A stretch of DNA of 64,000 nucleotides from Artemisia argyi. Lineage: Eukaryota; Streptophyta; Magnoliopsida; Asterales; Asteraceae. The translations under genes were made by a program, and so were the position numbers. Below are positions 33,138-45,735 of this stretch, piece by piece. The notes below the pieces were generated by a model, which did not search any database, was not told the DNA's origin, and was given only the letters and a program-made list of their open reading frames with translations. Each line of letters begins with the position of its first letter. Position 1 is the first letter of the stretch. The DNA lies in assembly GCA_030686995.1 (NCBI GenBank), contig CM060709.1, forward strand, positions 268,999,057-269,063,056, written 5' to 3'.

Positions 33138-35650
33138 AATACCCTTACACTTGAGATTTGCTTGTCCTCAAGCAAATGCGCTTTTATTCTAATCAAAATA
33201 CAAGTTAGGGGTCATTTAACACTAATATAAAAGATATTACAACAAATAATCGTTCCACAAGAAACCAAAAACAATCACGGAAGTCATACACTAGCACCTC
33301 ACAAATAGTGTTTAGATACTCACATCTCTCGGGTGTAATAAAGTATGTATATCACAATATGGAAATGGAAAACATCTCTCACTACCTGTCATAGAAAAAT
33401 AGATTACCATAGGCTTGGGAAAGGATCAAACCTCCACCACTTGGCGTAAGCACCTAGGATAAACTATCAAAGATGTCTTTTAAAGGGTTATAATGTTAGG
33501 TATAGAGATATGGAAAACATGGTTTTGTAGGATAAAGGCAATATTTACTGGTGGCTTGTTAAGCATCTTGGTTAATTACATGTACAATATGGTGTTGCTA
33601 AGCCAAGACTCGACTCGACTTAAGCTAATGAATCAAAAATAACAAAAACATAAAATAAACATAGAATGAAACGGGATGGTAGTCCGTATGTTTTTCTCTT
33701 TTTCCTTTTTTTTCTTTTTTCTTTTTTTCTTAATTTTCCGATAATTTTTTTTATTTTTTTTATATATATATTTTTTTGCATACACTTTTACCCTACCATC
33801 CAAAATAATACATCATAGGAAATGTACATTCCCCTTGCACTTGAATTTGTACATACTTTAAAATAAACTATTCTAATGACTCGAATCAAGATAATCAAAA
33901 CACTTGGAGTACTTTTTAAGATTAATGCACATATGGGGGTAATAATTTGATGTTCTTCCCCATTACTCCATAACATAAGTACTTTACCCATGAGTCCCAA
34001 TCGTCCTAAAACAATATGTACAAGGTATGACTCGACTTAGCAACCATGTTATCAATTAAACAATTAACTAAGGGTTTAACATGTAACAATAATGTACTAA
34101 AGATGAGTGCATACACGGAAGGCTAAGGCGATTTGGTTGTACATTTGGGTGGTTGTAACAAATTCTTCCTTTAAATAAGATGCTTACTGTTAGAAACGAA
34201 AAGATAGGCTCGGTGGGGTGTACTAGGGGTTTCGTGTACTAAAAATGAGTACAACGCTAAGGTGTGGGAAAAGTTAATTGACTTTACTAGTCAAGTAATA
34301 TGACTTAAATGGTCAAGTAATTATGATACGGGTTTAAACACAAGGGTGATCCTAATGCCTCTTATCATGTAGTAAATCCTACTACACAAATGTAGTCTTA
34401 CTAGCGGTCTCGGGATGCATCACTAACGCAAGTTCTAGAATCTAAATGCTACCGATACACTCATAAGCACTAATAATGAATGCTTTTCCTATCAAATCTA
34501 AAGGCGAACCTCACATATTTAGGTGGAAAATTTTTCTAAATGGTACGGTTTTGTGCTAATCATACAACTCCTATCCATGAGACGCTTGTTAAGGCTAAAG
34601 TTTCACTCCTAAATGTTGTAAAAAAAATTAAAATTTGGCGCTAAAATTACACTAACAGATATTTCTCTTAGTTTTATTACACACCTACCATCAAACAAAG
34701 AAACTCAAGTGCAATAGTATCCTATAAGGTATCATCATTTACCCTCCCCTTACACTTAGGATGAGCATTGTCCCCAATGTTCAATTAAAGGATGTGAAAG
34801 TAAAATAGGTAAAAGAATGAAAATAAATACTCCCCTGATTCGTTCGGTGTGGATAGTGTGTCAACAAGGTTAGATCTTCCTCCAAGAAAATGAACGATCA
34901 AAGCTTCCCTTCCAGAAATATAAATCATCTTCTTGTCATAAATGACCTGTTAAACCTGAGAAAAAAATCAAGGCAACCTCGCGTAAAATCGGTAGCAATC
35001 TATATATACTAACAAATCCTAGAAAGAAATTTAAGATATAATGCTTGTGGAATGAATGTTTGCAGATTTTCTGGAGTTTATAAAACTAAAGAATTAACAA
35101 AAACTTTAAGACTCCGTTAGAAAAACAAAACTCGTAAAATTTCCAGAATTTTACACGTGACGCCGTCAGGTGTTAAACCCTGACGCCGTCAGAAGTGACC
35201 TGCAGAAATCTTTATGTTAAGTTTCTGGAAAATTTCTGGAAAAACTTATGTCCTACTTCCTGGAAAATCCTGCAAAACATCATTATGACTCGATACACGC
35301 ATTTGACTCTAACAAATACTAATATACATGTTCATTTAATATTGTGGCGAATCAAGATCATTTTCGTTCTTAGAAACAAATTTGGGATTTCCCGTTGCAC
35401 TTAGCTTTTGCAAAATACCTTTATATGAAGTTAAGACGAAGTTAAACAACAAAATAAAGCATTTTCGCAATTTAGTTTGAAACATGATCTACCAACAATA
35501 AAAATAAAGCAGGCATATGGAAACAAATAACATCAAACAATTAAAAATTACAAAACATGGGTTGCCTCCCAAGAAGCGCTTTTCTTTATTAACGAGTCTT
35601 GTAGCTAGACTCAAGGTCATGGGCAATTACGTGACCTTGTCTTTCGAAAT
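33138..35650 (-). other. I long 3' noncoding block
   Basis: This is the third copy of the block. Polypurine-like motifs lie at 33142, 33830, 34744 and 35390. There is a T-rich run at about 33692-33777, and two TGACGCCGTCA copies at 35158-35190. It ends near 35560 with the GGTTGCCTCCC/AGAAGCGCT motif. I see no supportable gene. Confidence 0.72.
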
Positions 35651-35701
35651 GACGTATCCCATATAATTTTGTTCCTTGCTATCGGGGTGGTGGTGTTTCA
35701 A

Positions 35702-37078
35702 TCAATCGACACTTGCAGTCACTTCCCTTCCTCCTTTACTGCTCAAGGTAGCTATCCCATCTTGGCGTATGCTTTCAATTGTGAATGGTCCATACCACCA
35801 GGGACTCGGCTCGTCGGGAGGTACTTTTATCTCTGAATGCCTTAAGAGTACCAAGTCTCCCTCTGCAAATGGTACATGATTCCCTGTCGGTTGACTATAT
35901 TCAAACTTGACATGAACTTTATTGCAGCTTTTGCCTTTCTCAGGCCTAGTTTCTTTGTATCTTTTGATTCTTGTTTCCCATGCAAGGATTTTTTCTTGAA
36001 CACGATTAGGCGATGTGTCAATGTTATTTTTGAGCTTTCTTTTCATCAGGCTTTCTTGCACACATCGTGGGGTCATAGGAAATCTAATCTTTCTTTTTCC
36101 TGACTTAAGTTTAATTTCCCTTTTTTCATACCTAATGACAGCTCTTGCAGTGGTGAGGAATGGTGCTCCAAGGATTAATATCATGCACCCACCTCTTTTA
36201 TCATAGATGATCATGAAATCGATAGGATACATGAACCCTGCAACATTAACCAGTACATCCTCTACAATTCCTAAAGGGTATACATAAGAGTGACCAGCAA
36301 AGGATAGCCTAACACGGGTGGTGGCCGGCATTTCCGTGGTTAGTTGGGTGTAAATAGTTAGGGGTATAAGATTTACTTTCGATCCTTGATCGGCGAAAGC
36401 ATCCAGATATTGCAACTTCCCAATGCTGGCTGGTATCTCAAAGTTCCCACAAGCCATCTGCTTAGTAGCCACTTTTTGTACAAGTAGCTTTTCGAATACC
36501 GGTCCCCTAGGTAATGTATCATACTCATCTTTCCCCTCTTTCTCCTTCTTTGAAACCTTTTTGGAGGATTGGTTAAAACCGTTACCCTTTATCCAATTTG
36601 TTTTGGTATTCTTATTTATATCATGTTTTAGGTAGTAACCTAGTGATTGGGATTTTGGCAGTTCCTCGATGGTTTGTACACTAGGGGTTTCCTTTTCCTC
36701 ATTATCCTCGTGGACAATTGTGATAGAGTTAACAAATCGGGTAGTAGGGGTAGCGATTTCTTTTCTTAATAACATCATTTCTGGGGTTTTTTGGTTTGAG
36801 TATTCCTCCACTAGGCTCATCATCTCCTTCATTGTCTCTTGCATCTCCTCCTTTTGTTTATAAATAGCTTCCTCGAATTTAGGAAGTCGCGCAGAATGGG
36901 TTGCCATGTACTCTCTCATTCGAGCTTCGAATTCTGGGCTGAGGTTTTGAGGAGGTGAATAAGGTGGAGCATAATTTAGAAAAGTTTCGACATTCTCTCT
37001 AGAGGGTGACTCAGACAATGGAGTCGGGATCATATTTGAGACAGAATTGACTGTTGCCCGTCTGGACTTAACGGTCAC
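35702..37078 (-). pseudogene. I: gag-spacer, aspartic protease-like domain and integrase-tail-like end
   Basis: This open stretch has 458 codons and no upstream in-frame ATG. It probably follows the gag fragment 37275-37075 by a -1 shift at an A-rich run (about 37078-37090). The first 130 codons are a Ser/Pro- and Glu-rich spacer. Next is a protease-like domain with Asp-Gln-Gly-Ser (about 36390; related elements have Asp-Leu-Gly-Ala), the Tyr-Pro-Leu-Gly-Ile-Val-Glu-Asp flap and Ile-Leu-Gly-Ala-Pro-Phe-Leu (about 36170). A Lys/Arg-rich linker follows. The last 60 codons read Gly-Asp-Leu-Val-Leu-Leu-Arg and Trp-Tyr-Gly-Pro-Phe, like an integrase C-terminal fold. Core pol domains between the two are missing, so this looks like a deletion-created fusion. 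Confidence 0.65.
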
Positions 37079-37920
37079 TTTTGTTTTTCCATGAGATAGT
37101 CAACCTTCTTCTCAAGTTTGCAAAGGAGTTCTTCGGAGATTTGAGTGGTTTCCCCAGGTGTCGAGATTGCGTTGATAGCCAAATTTATAACATGAGTAAC
37201 TTCCCATAATTCATGATTGTCGAAGGCAAGCTCATCAATAATTTCCCAAGATTCTTCGGCGTTTTTATCACGCAACCTACCTCCGGCGGCTCGATCAATG
37301 GTGCATTTGGTGTGAAAGTCGACTTAGTCATAGAAGATTTGAACTAATAGCCAAAGATTTATGCCATGATGAGCGACTTTTTGGAGTAAGTCCTTGAAAC
37401 GATTTCATGCTTCATAGAAAGTTTCACCTTGACATTGTTGGAACATCAAGATATCATTTCTAAGCATCGTGGTTCTCCCCGGTGGGAAAATTTGAGCAAG
37501 AAAACGAGAAGTGAGATCATCCCATGAGGTGATGGATCCCGCAGGAAAACGTTCAAGCCATTGACTAGCTTGATCACGTAGAAAGAATTGGAATAGGCGT
37601 AATGGGGTCGACTCTCTAGTTGCAACATCAAGGTGTATGTAATCTACGATTTTAAAGAAATCCTTGAGATGTTGATTAGGATCTTCGAAATGAAGTCCAT
37701 GGAATGCACATCCGCTTTTCACCAACCGGATGGTGTCAGATCGCCAGGGGGACACATTGGCTCCTTGGGTGAGCTTAGTAGTGTTTCAATAGCCTTGGTG
37801 GCTAGGATGGGAATACTCTCCTAAAGTTCGGGGCCTAGGAGGTTGGTTTGCTAGTGGTGAGTTTTGTGGGTGGTTTTGTTGTGGTGGGTTGATGGGTTAA
37901 AAGATGTTACCACCTTCCAT
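37075..37920 (-). pseudogene. I gag, capsid part (broken)
   Basis: The gag starts at the ATG at 37920 with the family N-terminus, but stops occur after Asn-Ile-Phe and near 37785. Another at about 37404 (TGA for TGG) precedes the zone without a clean frame. Open pieces are 37755-37405 (Phe-His-Gly-Leu, Trp-Leu-Glu, Phe-Pro-Pro-Gly) and 37275-37075 (Glu-Glu-Ser-Trp-Glu). The CCHC knuckle seen in E1 and O is absent. The frame moves directly to a coiled-coil-like segment, then into the 35702-37078 frame. Confidence 0.78.
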
Positions 37921-38091
37921 GATGTCGGATGGTAAAAGTTACGAACACAGGAATGAAGAAATGAGATAGACTAAAGAAAACCTAAAAATAAAAATAAAAA
38001 TCTTGCTAGAAAGGAATCTAGCAAGTAGACCTAATAAAAAGAGATCCTAACCTAGACAATAACTATTCCCCGGGCTGCGGCGCCAAAAACT

Positions 38092-41000
38092 TGATACGTG
38101 GGAATTGCGCCCTCGCAAAAGGGTTTTACCTCTCAAGGGATCTCGAGAAGCTTACAACCCCCACCAGGCAGTGTACCTGATCGTTGTAGTATAGTATAGT
38201 GACAAGTACCGGGGGATTGATCGTTCAACTCAGGAATAGTGTCGCTAGGATTAGAAAGCCTACTAAACTAAGTCTAGAGGTGAGGGATGATTCTTTTTGT
38301 ATTTTTATATTTTTAAGAAAGCAATTAAAATCTCGGTTTTTGAAGGAGTGGGCGGAATTAGTTGCTAGCCAACTAACCCAAATAACTGCATATGCAATCT
38401 AAATAAAATGAAATAAATGAAAATAAAACTAATTATACTAATGTGGTAGAAACAATAATGAGAAAAAGTTGTGTTTACTTAGATTTCATTACTCCCTAGA
38501 TATCTTTTACAGGTTGATTAGCTTGTTACAATTGCATGGATGACAGGGCATATTCCTTAATACTAGTTGTAGGGCCGTGTACAATATTCCCTAACTCTAT
38601 AAGATCCTACTTCACTCATATGTCGAGCCGTTAGAAGCTCCTGACATGGGATCACTAGAATTCTCTTATGCATTAAATACAACCAAAAATTGTAGTACAC
38701 CTCCGATCATGTTTCTTAAGACGTTCAAGCAAGTTACCAATTATAACACCCTAAGCTAAAATACCTTATTATCCATAATAATTTTCGCATTTGACCACAT
38801 TTGATATAACATAAGGATACATAATATATTTATACCTAAAGTTAAATTAAAAGTTTAAACATGACTTTGTTTTAATTGTTACTTAACCGAATTTCGGTAC
38901 AAAATAGGGATAAACACTAATGAAATAAGGAAGGTATTGCATGTGATTCTTGGCCTTAATTTCCTTTACCCATCACACGTTTTGCCAAATTAAAACAAAT
39001 CCCATCCCATTTTATTTCTTCCTCTTGGTACCGTATACATCACAAAGGCAAAACAACAAAACCCAAAACAAAACCCCTACCCATCTACGCCTACTGCTAT
39101 CCATCTCCTTCATTTTTGTTCGAATAATTGAGAGGTATAAAAGTTCTTGGAAGGCTTGATTAGGATCGTGGTTATTGGTGAAAAAAAAATCTTGGTTGTT
39201 TTGGATTCGGTTTGGTTTTGGACCTTGGTTTGGTTTCTCTCGTTCCCTCTTGCCGATCGACACACGACACACACAAGGTTTTCCATCCTCCTTGTTCATT
39301 CTTTTCTTCTCTTTGATTCTGTTATACGACCCATGCATGTCCCTTAATCAACAATATAATTGGCACATATTTATAACATATGCATGCTTGTAACTTGTTA
39401 TATTAAAACCATATGTAGAATTCATTCTGTTTGATCTGTTGACATTTAACTTGTCGCATAAAAACTGAGAATACGGAATAATGAACGAGTATACGTCTTT
39501 GACCTGGTTACTAAATATCAATAATTTTAAGAAAAGAAAATGCATGCTAAATCACGTATGGGTGAAAGCATCATGTAAAACTAGTTAACATCTTGTTAGT
39601 CTAAACTTTTATTAATTACATTTTGGACCCTAAGCTTATCATATTTACACTTTAAACCCCAAACTTGTAATTATTGTATCTTAAATCCCTAAACTCTTTA
39701 TATTTGCATAATAAACCCTAATCTTACAAAATTAACATTTTAAGTCCCTAAATTGTTCCAAATGATAAATATAACCTTGAATGATGAATATTTCTAATTG
39801 TGGAAACTTTCTAAATATAGAAACCTGCTATTTATGGGAACTTTCTAAATAAGGAAACTTTGTAAAATTGGAAACTTACTAAATCCAGAAAGCTGCTATA
39901 AAAGGAAAGATACTAAAATGGAAAGCCGAATGAAATGAGAAATATGATTTAAAATAAGATATTAATAATAAGACGATCATGTATTCATGTAGATTCGCGG
40001 AAGAAGGAGTTTGATTCCGACCTTTATGTCTCTGTTATGTTTGCACTTGCGGTCTAAGGTACAGATATTCTAACCTTTCAGTAAGGTTTCTTATGACTCA
40101 TGATTTGTTCCATTGCCACTATTAAGATTCCTGATCTTTATACGTCTGATATCCTTGGTTCATTTGATAGTATAATTTCGTATGAAGACCCTTTTAAAAA
40201 TATAACCTGATAACTTTTGAGAAAAACTATTTTTGAAATGATTTCTGTGATTACGATACGATGCCAGTTTTATATGAAGGTTTTATGAATTTTATGAAAT
40301 GTGTTTTTAAAGGAATACTTTTACGATAAAAAGGTTTTAAATAATTTTCTAAAGTCCTTAATCTGTTTTATTTTCTAAGATTTCTCATGACTTTCTTTAA
40401 CATCTTTTGATTATTTAAATTCAAATTTTGAACCTTTGCTATGAACCCTTTTGCTATTATGCACCTTTGATTTGAACCTCATGATATGAATCTTTGATTT
40501 CGACCTTCGACTTGAACCATTGCTATAATTCCTTTGTATGATCCATATTTGATTGACCCATTTTTGTCATGATTTGCTTGATATTTGTTGCATGCTATAG
40601 TTCTTATTCTTATAGCATTCCTATGCTCTATTTGTTGCCTATTATTTGATTAATTTATAGCCAGTCATGGGGAGTCCATGGCCTTGCCACTGATGCACCA
40701 GTGGTATTGACACTATCTGTGGAGGTGGGTTTTAGTCCACAGCGTTCCCTTTAAGCTAGCTATTCAGGCCTATATTTATTATTGTATATGTTTACTTAGC
40801 CTAGAGCTTTGTGCATATATATTTGTTTTTGCAGGGAGCGTATGGATGCATCCTAGGTACTTTGTTTCGTTTTGAATTTCGTGAATGGGTATGTGTATGC
40901 AATACACTCCATTTCACATTTGGTACATCGAGCTAGCTACTCTATGTACAATTTGATATATGATTGTTGGCCATTTCTGTTACTTCTACTATATATGTGA

Positions 41001-42366
41001 TCCTTGTTGTTCTAACTTCTTTATTAACTTATGCTTTCTTTAGTTCATTTGCTTACACTTATGATTCGTTTCATTTTCCTTTGATTCATTTGATATTCCT
41101 TATACGTATTCCCTTTGATCGTGTTCTGTTGATTCTATCATATGTCCATATTCTTTAATATTCGTCTCAACAGGTTTGCTTGGATTCATTTCGGATTCAC
41201 TTTCATTTCCCTTTTGTTATTAGCTTTTGTTTGTTTATATCTGTTCACTGGGCTTTTTATGCTCAGCCGCATTTCTTTTCCTGCGGCAGGTTTTAGAAGG
41301 AAGTTGGGTTCGGTGAAGAGTGCTTACGAGCTTTTAGTGGACTACACCGTTGATAGCTCCCCATGGATTAGAGAATAGACTTAGAGATCCCCTTTTTGTT
41401 CTTAGTTTGTAATTAGTTTAGAAGTTGTAATGTTTAGAATTAGTCCTTTATCTTTTCTTTAGAACTGTTTTGTGAACCTTGTATTACTAATGTATTCCGC
41501 TTGCTTATGTTCTGATTTGACCCCATAATGTTACACTTTAGCCCTTTTCGGGTTGGGGTGTTACACCAATGAAAGTCTGCCAGTTTTCTTAAGCCTAACA
41601 TCTAATACAATCATCCGTAATAATTATAAACAAACAATCAACCCATAATCAACATCTAGGTTTCACTACATCTAAGCAAACACAGTAGAGATCTAGCCTA
41701 GCATGTTAAAGAGAAGACGAGCGTAAGATATAATCACACAACACATAGACATATTGAATGATTTAAATGAATACTTATCTTCAATTGAACATGGAAGAAT
41801 CAAGGGGTTGAAACCCTTGAAAAGTTGATAAAATTCGGCCTAGGGTTTTTTCCCTCAAAGTTGCACACTAATGAATGAAAATTGGAAAACTATATATAGA
41901 CATTACATCTTGACGGCGTCATGTATTAGCTCGTGACGCCGTCAACTCGCCGTCATGATAAAATTGTATTGCCTAGATCCATTTGTGACGCCGTCATGTG
42001 GAGAAATACTCTGGGACGTCACTAGTAATTGGACCCTGACGGCCTTGGTGACGCCGTCAGGCCATAAGCTTGCAAACTTTCTGGGTCGTCACGTTATAAG
42101 TTCCATATCCACCTTTTTTGTAACTATTGACGCCGTCATGTGTAGATCCTTGACGCCGTCAGGTACTATTCCAGCAAAGAAATTTGAGACTTTGCCGTTT
42201 TCTTCACTTTTATGCTCCAAAAACGTCCAAAATGCTTCCTTTTCCAGATTTCTCTCCAAAAGTACCTAAAATGACAAAAGGAATGATTTAGGGCAATATT
42301 TGATCAAATAATCTCGAATTCGGGCTTCAATGATCCCTTAAAAGCGGTACACTTTTCGCCTCATCA
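38092..42366 (-). repeat. I 5' LTR, split by S2
   Basis: LTR sequence is at 38092-38741 and 41571-42366. Its array (41911-42161) has intact TGACGSCGTCA copies at 41911, 41934, 41986, 42049, 42127 and 42151, and TATA at 41890-41899. It is the best-preserved minus-strand array in this element. Confidence 0.92.
38742..41565 (+). mobile_element. S2: solo LTR inside the I 5' LTR
   Basis: This insert of 2824 bp begins TATAACACCCTAAGC and ends GGGTTGGGGTGTTACA, flanked by CCAAT at 38737-38741 and 41566-41570. The right end is the complement of the S1 start, and middle segments (for example near 39840-40060) resemble S1 in inverse orientation. The expected TG start has become TA. Frames inside (38950-39400, 40964-41378) carry no recognised domain. 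Confidence 0.88.
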
Positions 42367-44112
42367 GAGACCTAAGATCGATGTTAGCTTTCCACACATG
42401 CATATGCCCAATGTTGCATTGTACGTTGATGTTAGAGGGATCACCCGCTTTGATAAGTGGTGAACCAAGGACATATGGTGTTTCGGGGTCATCGAATAGA
42501 TCCTTATGACATTCTCGTTCTTCCTTGGTGGGTAACTTATTAAAGTATTCCTCTACGTTTTCTTCTTCCTCTAACTTTTCTTCCTTAATATCCTCAACTT
42601 CCTTAATCTCATCCTTAGTCCCGGTTTCTATTCCAACTTCCTCCTTGTCACTTTCTTCTATATTCTTATCTATTGGCTTAATGGTGACAACATTGACAAA
42701 GTGGACGTGTTTGGATGATGAGGGGAATTTAATTTGGATTCTGCTACTAGTGTCCCTAGTGTCCTTTCTAGGTGTAGTTAGCACTTGGTTGTTGAGGGCT
42801 TTCAACAAGTTGTCAATTTTATTGGTCATCTCCGTTTGTTGTTGATTAAATTTGGTTTCAAACTTAGGTATGCAAACTTCTTGAGATGCCATAAACTTGG
42901 ACATCAATCCTTCAAGATTATTGTTACTACCATAGTTATTGGAAGGATTGTTGTTGAAAGTACGGTTCGATGGTGGACCGTTTGGTTGGTAACGATTAGG
43001 TGGATTGGAAGAATTGTTTTGGGGCATGTTTTGGTTTTGTTTCCACCTAAGGTTTGGGTGATTTTTCCAAGAGGGGTTGTAGGAATCACCATAAGGGTTT
43101 GGCTCAGGTTTGAAAGTGTACCACTTGTCTCCCGCTTCGTCGGTAATTGAGGATGCGTAATCCGCAAAAGCTTGTCCCGGGAGTTCCACGCAATCACGAG
43201 TGTCATGGGGACCACTACATAATTCGCATGAAGAAGTGATTTTGTTCACTTGGCTTGAAGGCTTAGGAGCTTCGTAGGATTTCATGAGAAACTTGACTTG
43301 GTCTTCAAGTTCCATGATCCTACAGTCGGGAGTGCTAGAATTGTTCGAAGGCAAAGATATTGCCTTGACCGTTTTGTTCAAATCACGGGGATCATTCCAA
43401 CTTTCATTGTCATAGAGAGCAAGATCTTCTATAAGTTCCCATGATTCTTCCGCACTTAGATCACATAGCTTGCCACCGGCCGATTGGTCAATGGTTCGCC
43501 TTGTGGAGATATCAATATGGTCATAGAAGATTTGGACTTGGAGCCAAAGATCTATGCCATGATGAGGGACTCTTTGGAGTAAGTCATTGAAACGAGTCCA
43601 TGCTTCATATAGAGTTTCACCTTGACGTTGTTGGAACATCAAGATATCATTTCTAAGCTTAGTAGTTCTCCCCGGTGGGAAAAATTGACCAAGGAAACGA
43701 GAAGTGAGATCATCACAAGAGGTGATGGATCCCACGGGTAAATGTTCAAGCCATTGGCTAGCTTGATCACGTAGAGAGAATTGGAAAAACGTAATTGGGT
43801 CGATTCTCTAGTTGCAACATCAAGGTCTATGGAATCTACGATTTTTAGGAAATCCATGAGATGTTGATTAGGATCTTCGGAATGAATTCTATGGAATGCA
43901 CATCCGCTTTGCACCAACCGGATGGTGTCGGATCGCAAGGGGGACACATTGGCTCCTTGAGTGAGCTCAATGGTGTTTCGATAGCCTTGGTGGCTAGGAC
44001 GGGAATACTCTCCTATAGTTCGGGGTCTAGGAGGTTGGTTTGCAAGTGGTGGGTTTTGTGGGTGGTTTTGTTGTGGTGGGTTGATGGGTTCAAAGATATT
44101 ACCACCTTCCAT
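42367..44112 (-). pseudogene. O gag, main part
   Basis: The start is at 44112 (Met-Glu-Gly-Gly-Asn-Ile-Phe), with no stop in the N-terminus, unlike E1 and I. A one-base deletion near 43790 shifts the frame within the capsid domain, after which the right frame runs open from 43735 to 42367. Landmarks are Phe-Phe-Pro-Pro-Gly, Glu-Ala-Trp-Thr-Arg-Phe, Glu-Glu-Ser-Trp-Glu, the CX2CX3HX4C knuckle (Cys-Glu-Leu-Cys, about 43215), the Asn/Pro-rich stretch and the acidic spacer (about 42680-42540). Element I interrupts it at 42371, and it resumes at 31707. Confidence 0.87.
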
Positions 44113-44283
44113 GATGTCGGATGGTAATGGTTACGGACAAAGAAACGAAGAAATAAGATAGACTAAAGAAAACCTAAAAATAAAATATAAAACCTTACAA
44201 GAAAGGAATCTAGCAAGTAGATCTAATAAAAAGAAATTCTAACCTAGATAATAACTATTCTCCGGGCTGCGGCACCAAAAACT

Positions 44284-45730
44284 TGATACGTGGAAATTGC
44301 GCTCTCGCAACAGGCTTTACCTCTCAAGGGATCTTGAGAAGCTTACAACCCCCACCAGGCAGTGTACCTGATCGTTGTAGTATAGTGACAAGTACCGGGG
44401 GATTGATCGTTCAACTCAGGAATAGTGTCGCTAGGATTAGAGAGCCTACTAAACTAGGTCTAGAGGTGAGGGATGATTCCTTTTGTATTTTTTATATTTT
44501 ATGAAAGCAAGTAAAATCTTGGGTTTTGAAGGAGTGGGCGGAATTAGTTGCTAGCCAACTAACCCAATTAACTGAAGATGCAATCAAAATAAAATAAAAG
44601 AAATGAAAATTAACTAATTTACTAATATGGTGGAAACAATAATGAGAAAAGTTGTGTTTACTTAGATTTCATTACTCACTAGATATCTTTTACCGATGAT
44701 TAGCTTGTTACAATTGCATGGATGACGGGTTATATTCCTTAATACTAGTCGTAGGGCCATGTACAATATTCCCTAACTCTATAAGATCCTACTTCACTCC
44801 TATGTCGAGACGTTAGAAGCTCCTAACATGGGATCATTAGAATTCTCTTACACATTAAATACAACCAAAAATCATAATACACCTCCGCTCATGTTTCTTA
44901 AGACGTTCAGGCAAATTACCAATGGAAATCTGCCAGTTTTTTTAAGCCTATCATCGAATACAATCATCCGTAACAATTATAAACAAACAATCAACCAATA
45001 ATCAACATCTAGGTTTCACTACATCTAAGCAAACACAATAAAAGCCTAGCCTAGCATGTTAAAAGAAAGATAAACATAAGATAGAATCAAACAATACATA
45101 GACATATTGAATGATTATTGAAGTACTTATCTTTATTAAAACATGGAAGAAAGAAGGGTTTGAAACCCCTTCAATATGCAGGAAATTCGACATAGGGTTT
45201 ATGCGCAACTTGTTCCACAAGAATTCCACACTTTACAATGAAAAATTGGGAAATATATATAGACATAACATCCTGACGGTGTCATGTATTAGCCTCTGAC
45301 GTCGTCAACTCGCTGCCAAGTTGAAATTCGTATTGCCTAGATCCACTTCTGACGCCGTCATGTAGAAATAAGCTCTGGGCCGTCACATGTATTTGGACCC
45401 TGGCGGCCTTGGTGACGCCGTCAGGCCAAATAGCCTAAAAACGTTCTGGATCGTCACATGTATTTTCTACTTCCACCTCTTTTGCCACTCTTAAAGCCAT
45501 CATGTGTAAAGCCTTGACGTCGTCAGGTACTGTTCCCAACAAGGATTTTGAGACTTTGTAATTTTCTTCACTTTTATGCTCCAAAAACGTCCAAAATGCT
45601 TCCTTTTCCAGATTTCTCCACAAAAGTACCTAAAATGACAAAAGGAACGATTTAGGGCAATAATTGATCAAATAATCACGAATTCGGGCTTAAATGACCC
45701 CCCAAAAGCAGTACACTTTTCACCTCATCA
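44284..45730 (-). repeat. O 5' LTR
   Basis: This LTR is 1447 bp, TGATACGTGG to CACCTCATCA. The array is at 45274-45525 and partly decayed: 45349 and 45412 are intact, others have TGACGG/TGTCA or TGACGT/CGTCA. TGACGTCGTCA still holds both half-sites. It pairs with 27407-28833. Confidence 0.92.
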
Positions 45731-45735
45731 CGTCA

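Larger units (their letters stand above)
31708..42366 (-). mobile_element. I: E1-family element with a gag/protease/integrase-tail ORF, containing S2
   Basis: The LTRs are 31708-33137 and 38092-42366, the latter split by S2. The duplication GAGAC is at 31703-31707 and 42367-42371. The internal order on the minus strand is primer site (38070-38090), gag with several stops and frameshifts (37920-37075), a long open frame (37078-35702) with a protease-like domain and an integrase-tail-like end, the noncoding block (35650-33138), and the polypurine tract. No reverse transcriptase or integrase core is present. Confidence 0.92.
27407..45730 (-). mobile_element. O: gag-only element of the E1 family, containing element I
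   Basis: The LTRs are at 27407-28833 and 44284-45730. The target duplication is CATCA at 27402-27406 and CGTCA at 45731-45735, differing by one CpG change. The internal parts are gag (44112-42367 and 31707-31226) and the family's long noncoding block (28834-31225). Pol is absent. Element I (31708-42366) interrupts gag at GAGAC. Joining the two sides gives a continuous frame through Ile-Asp-Leu-Arg-Ser-Pro-Ile-Asn, confirming the order of events. Confidence 0.93.

Noticed and set aside
38950..39545. Overlapping ORFs in S2
   Set aside because: They are on both strands of a solo LTR and have no domain. The Phe/Leu-rich translations reflect AT-rich DNA.
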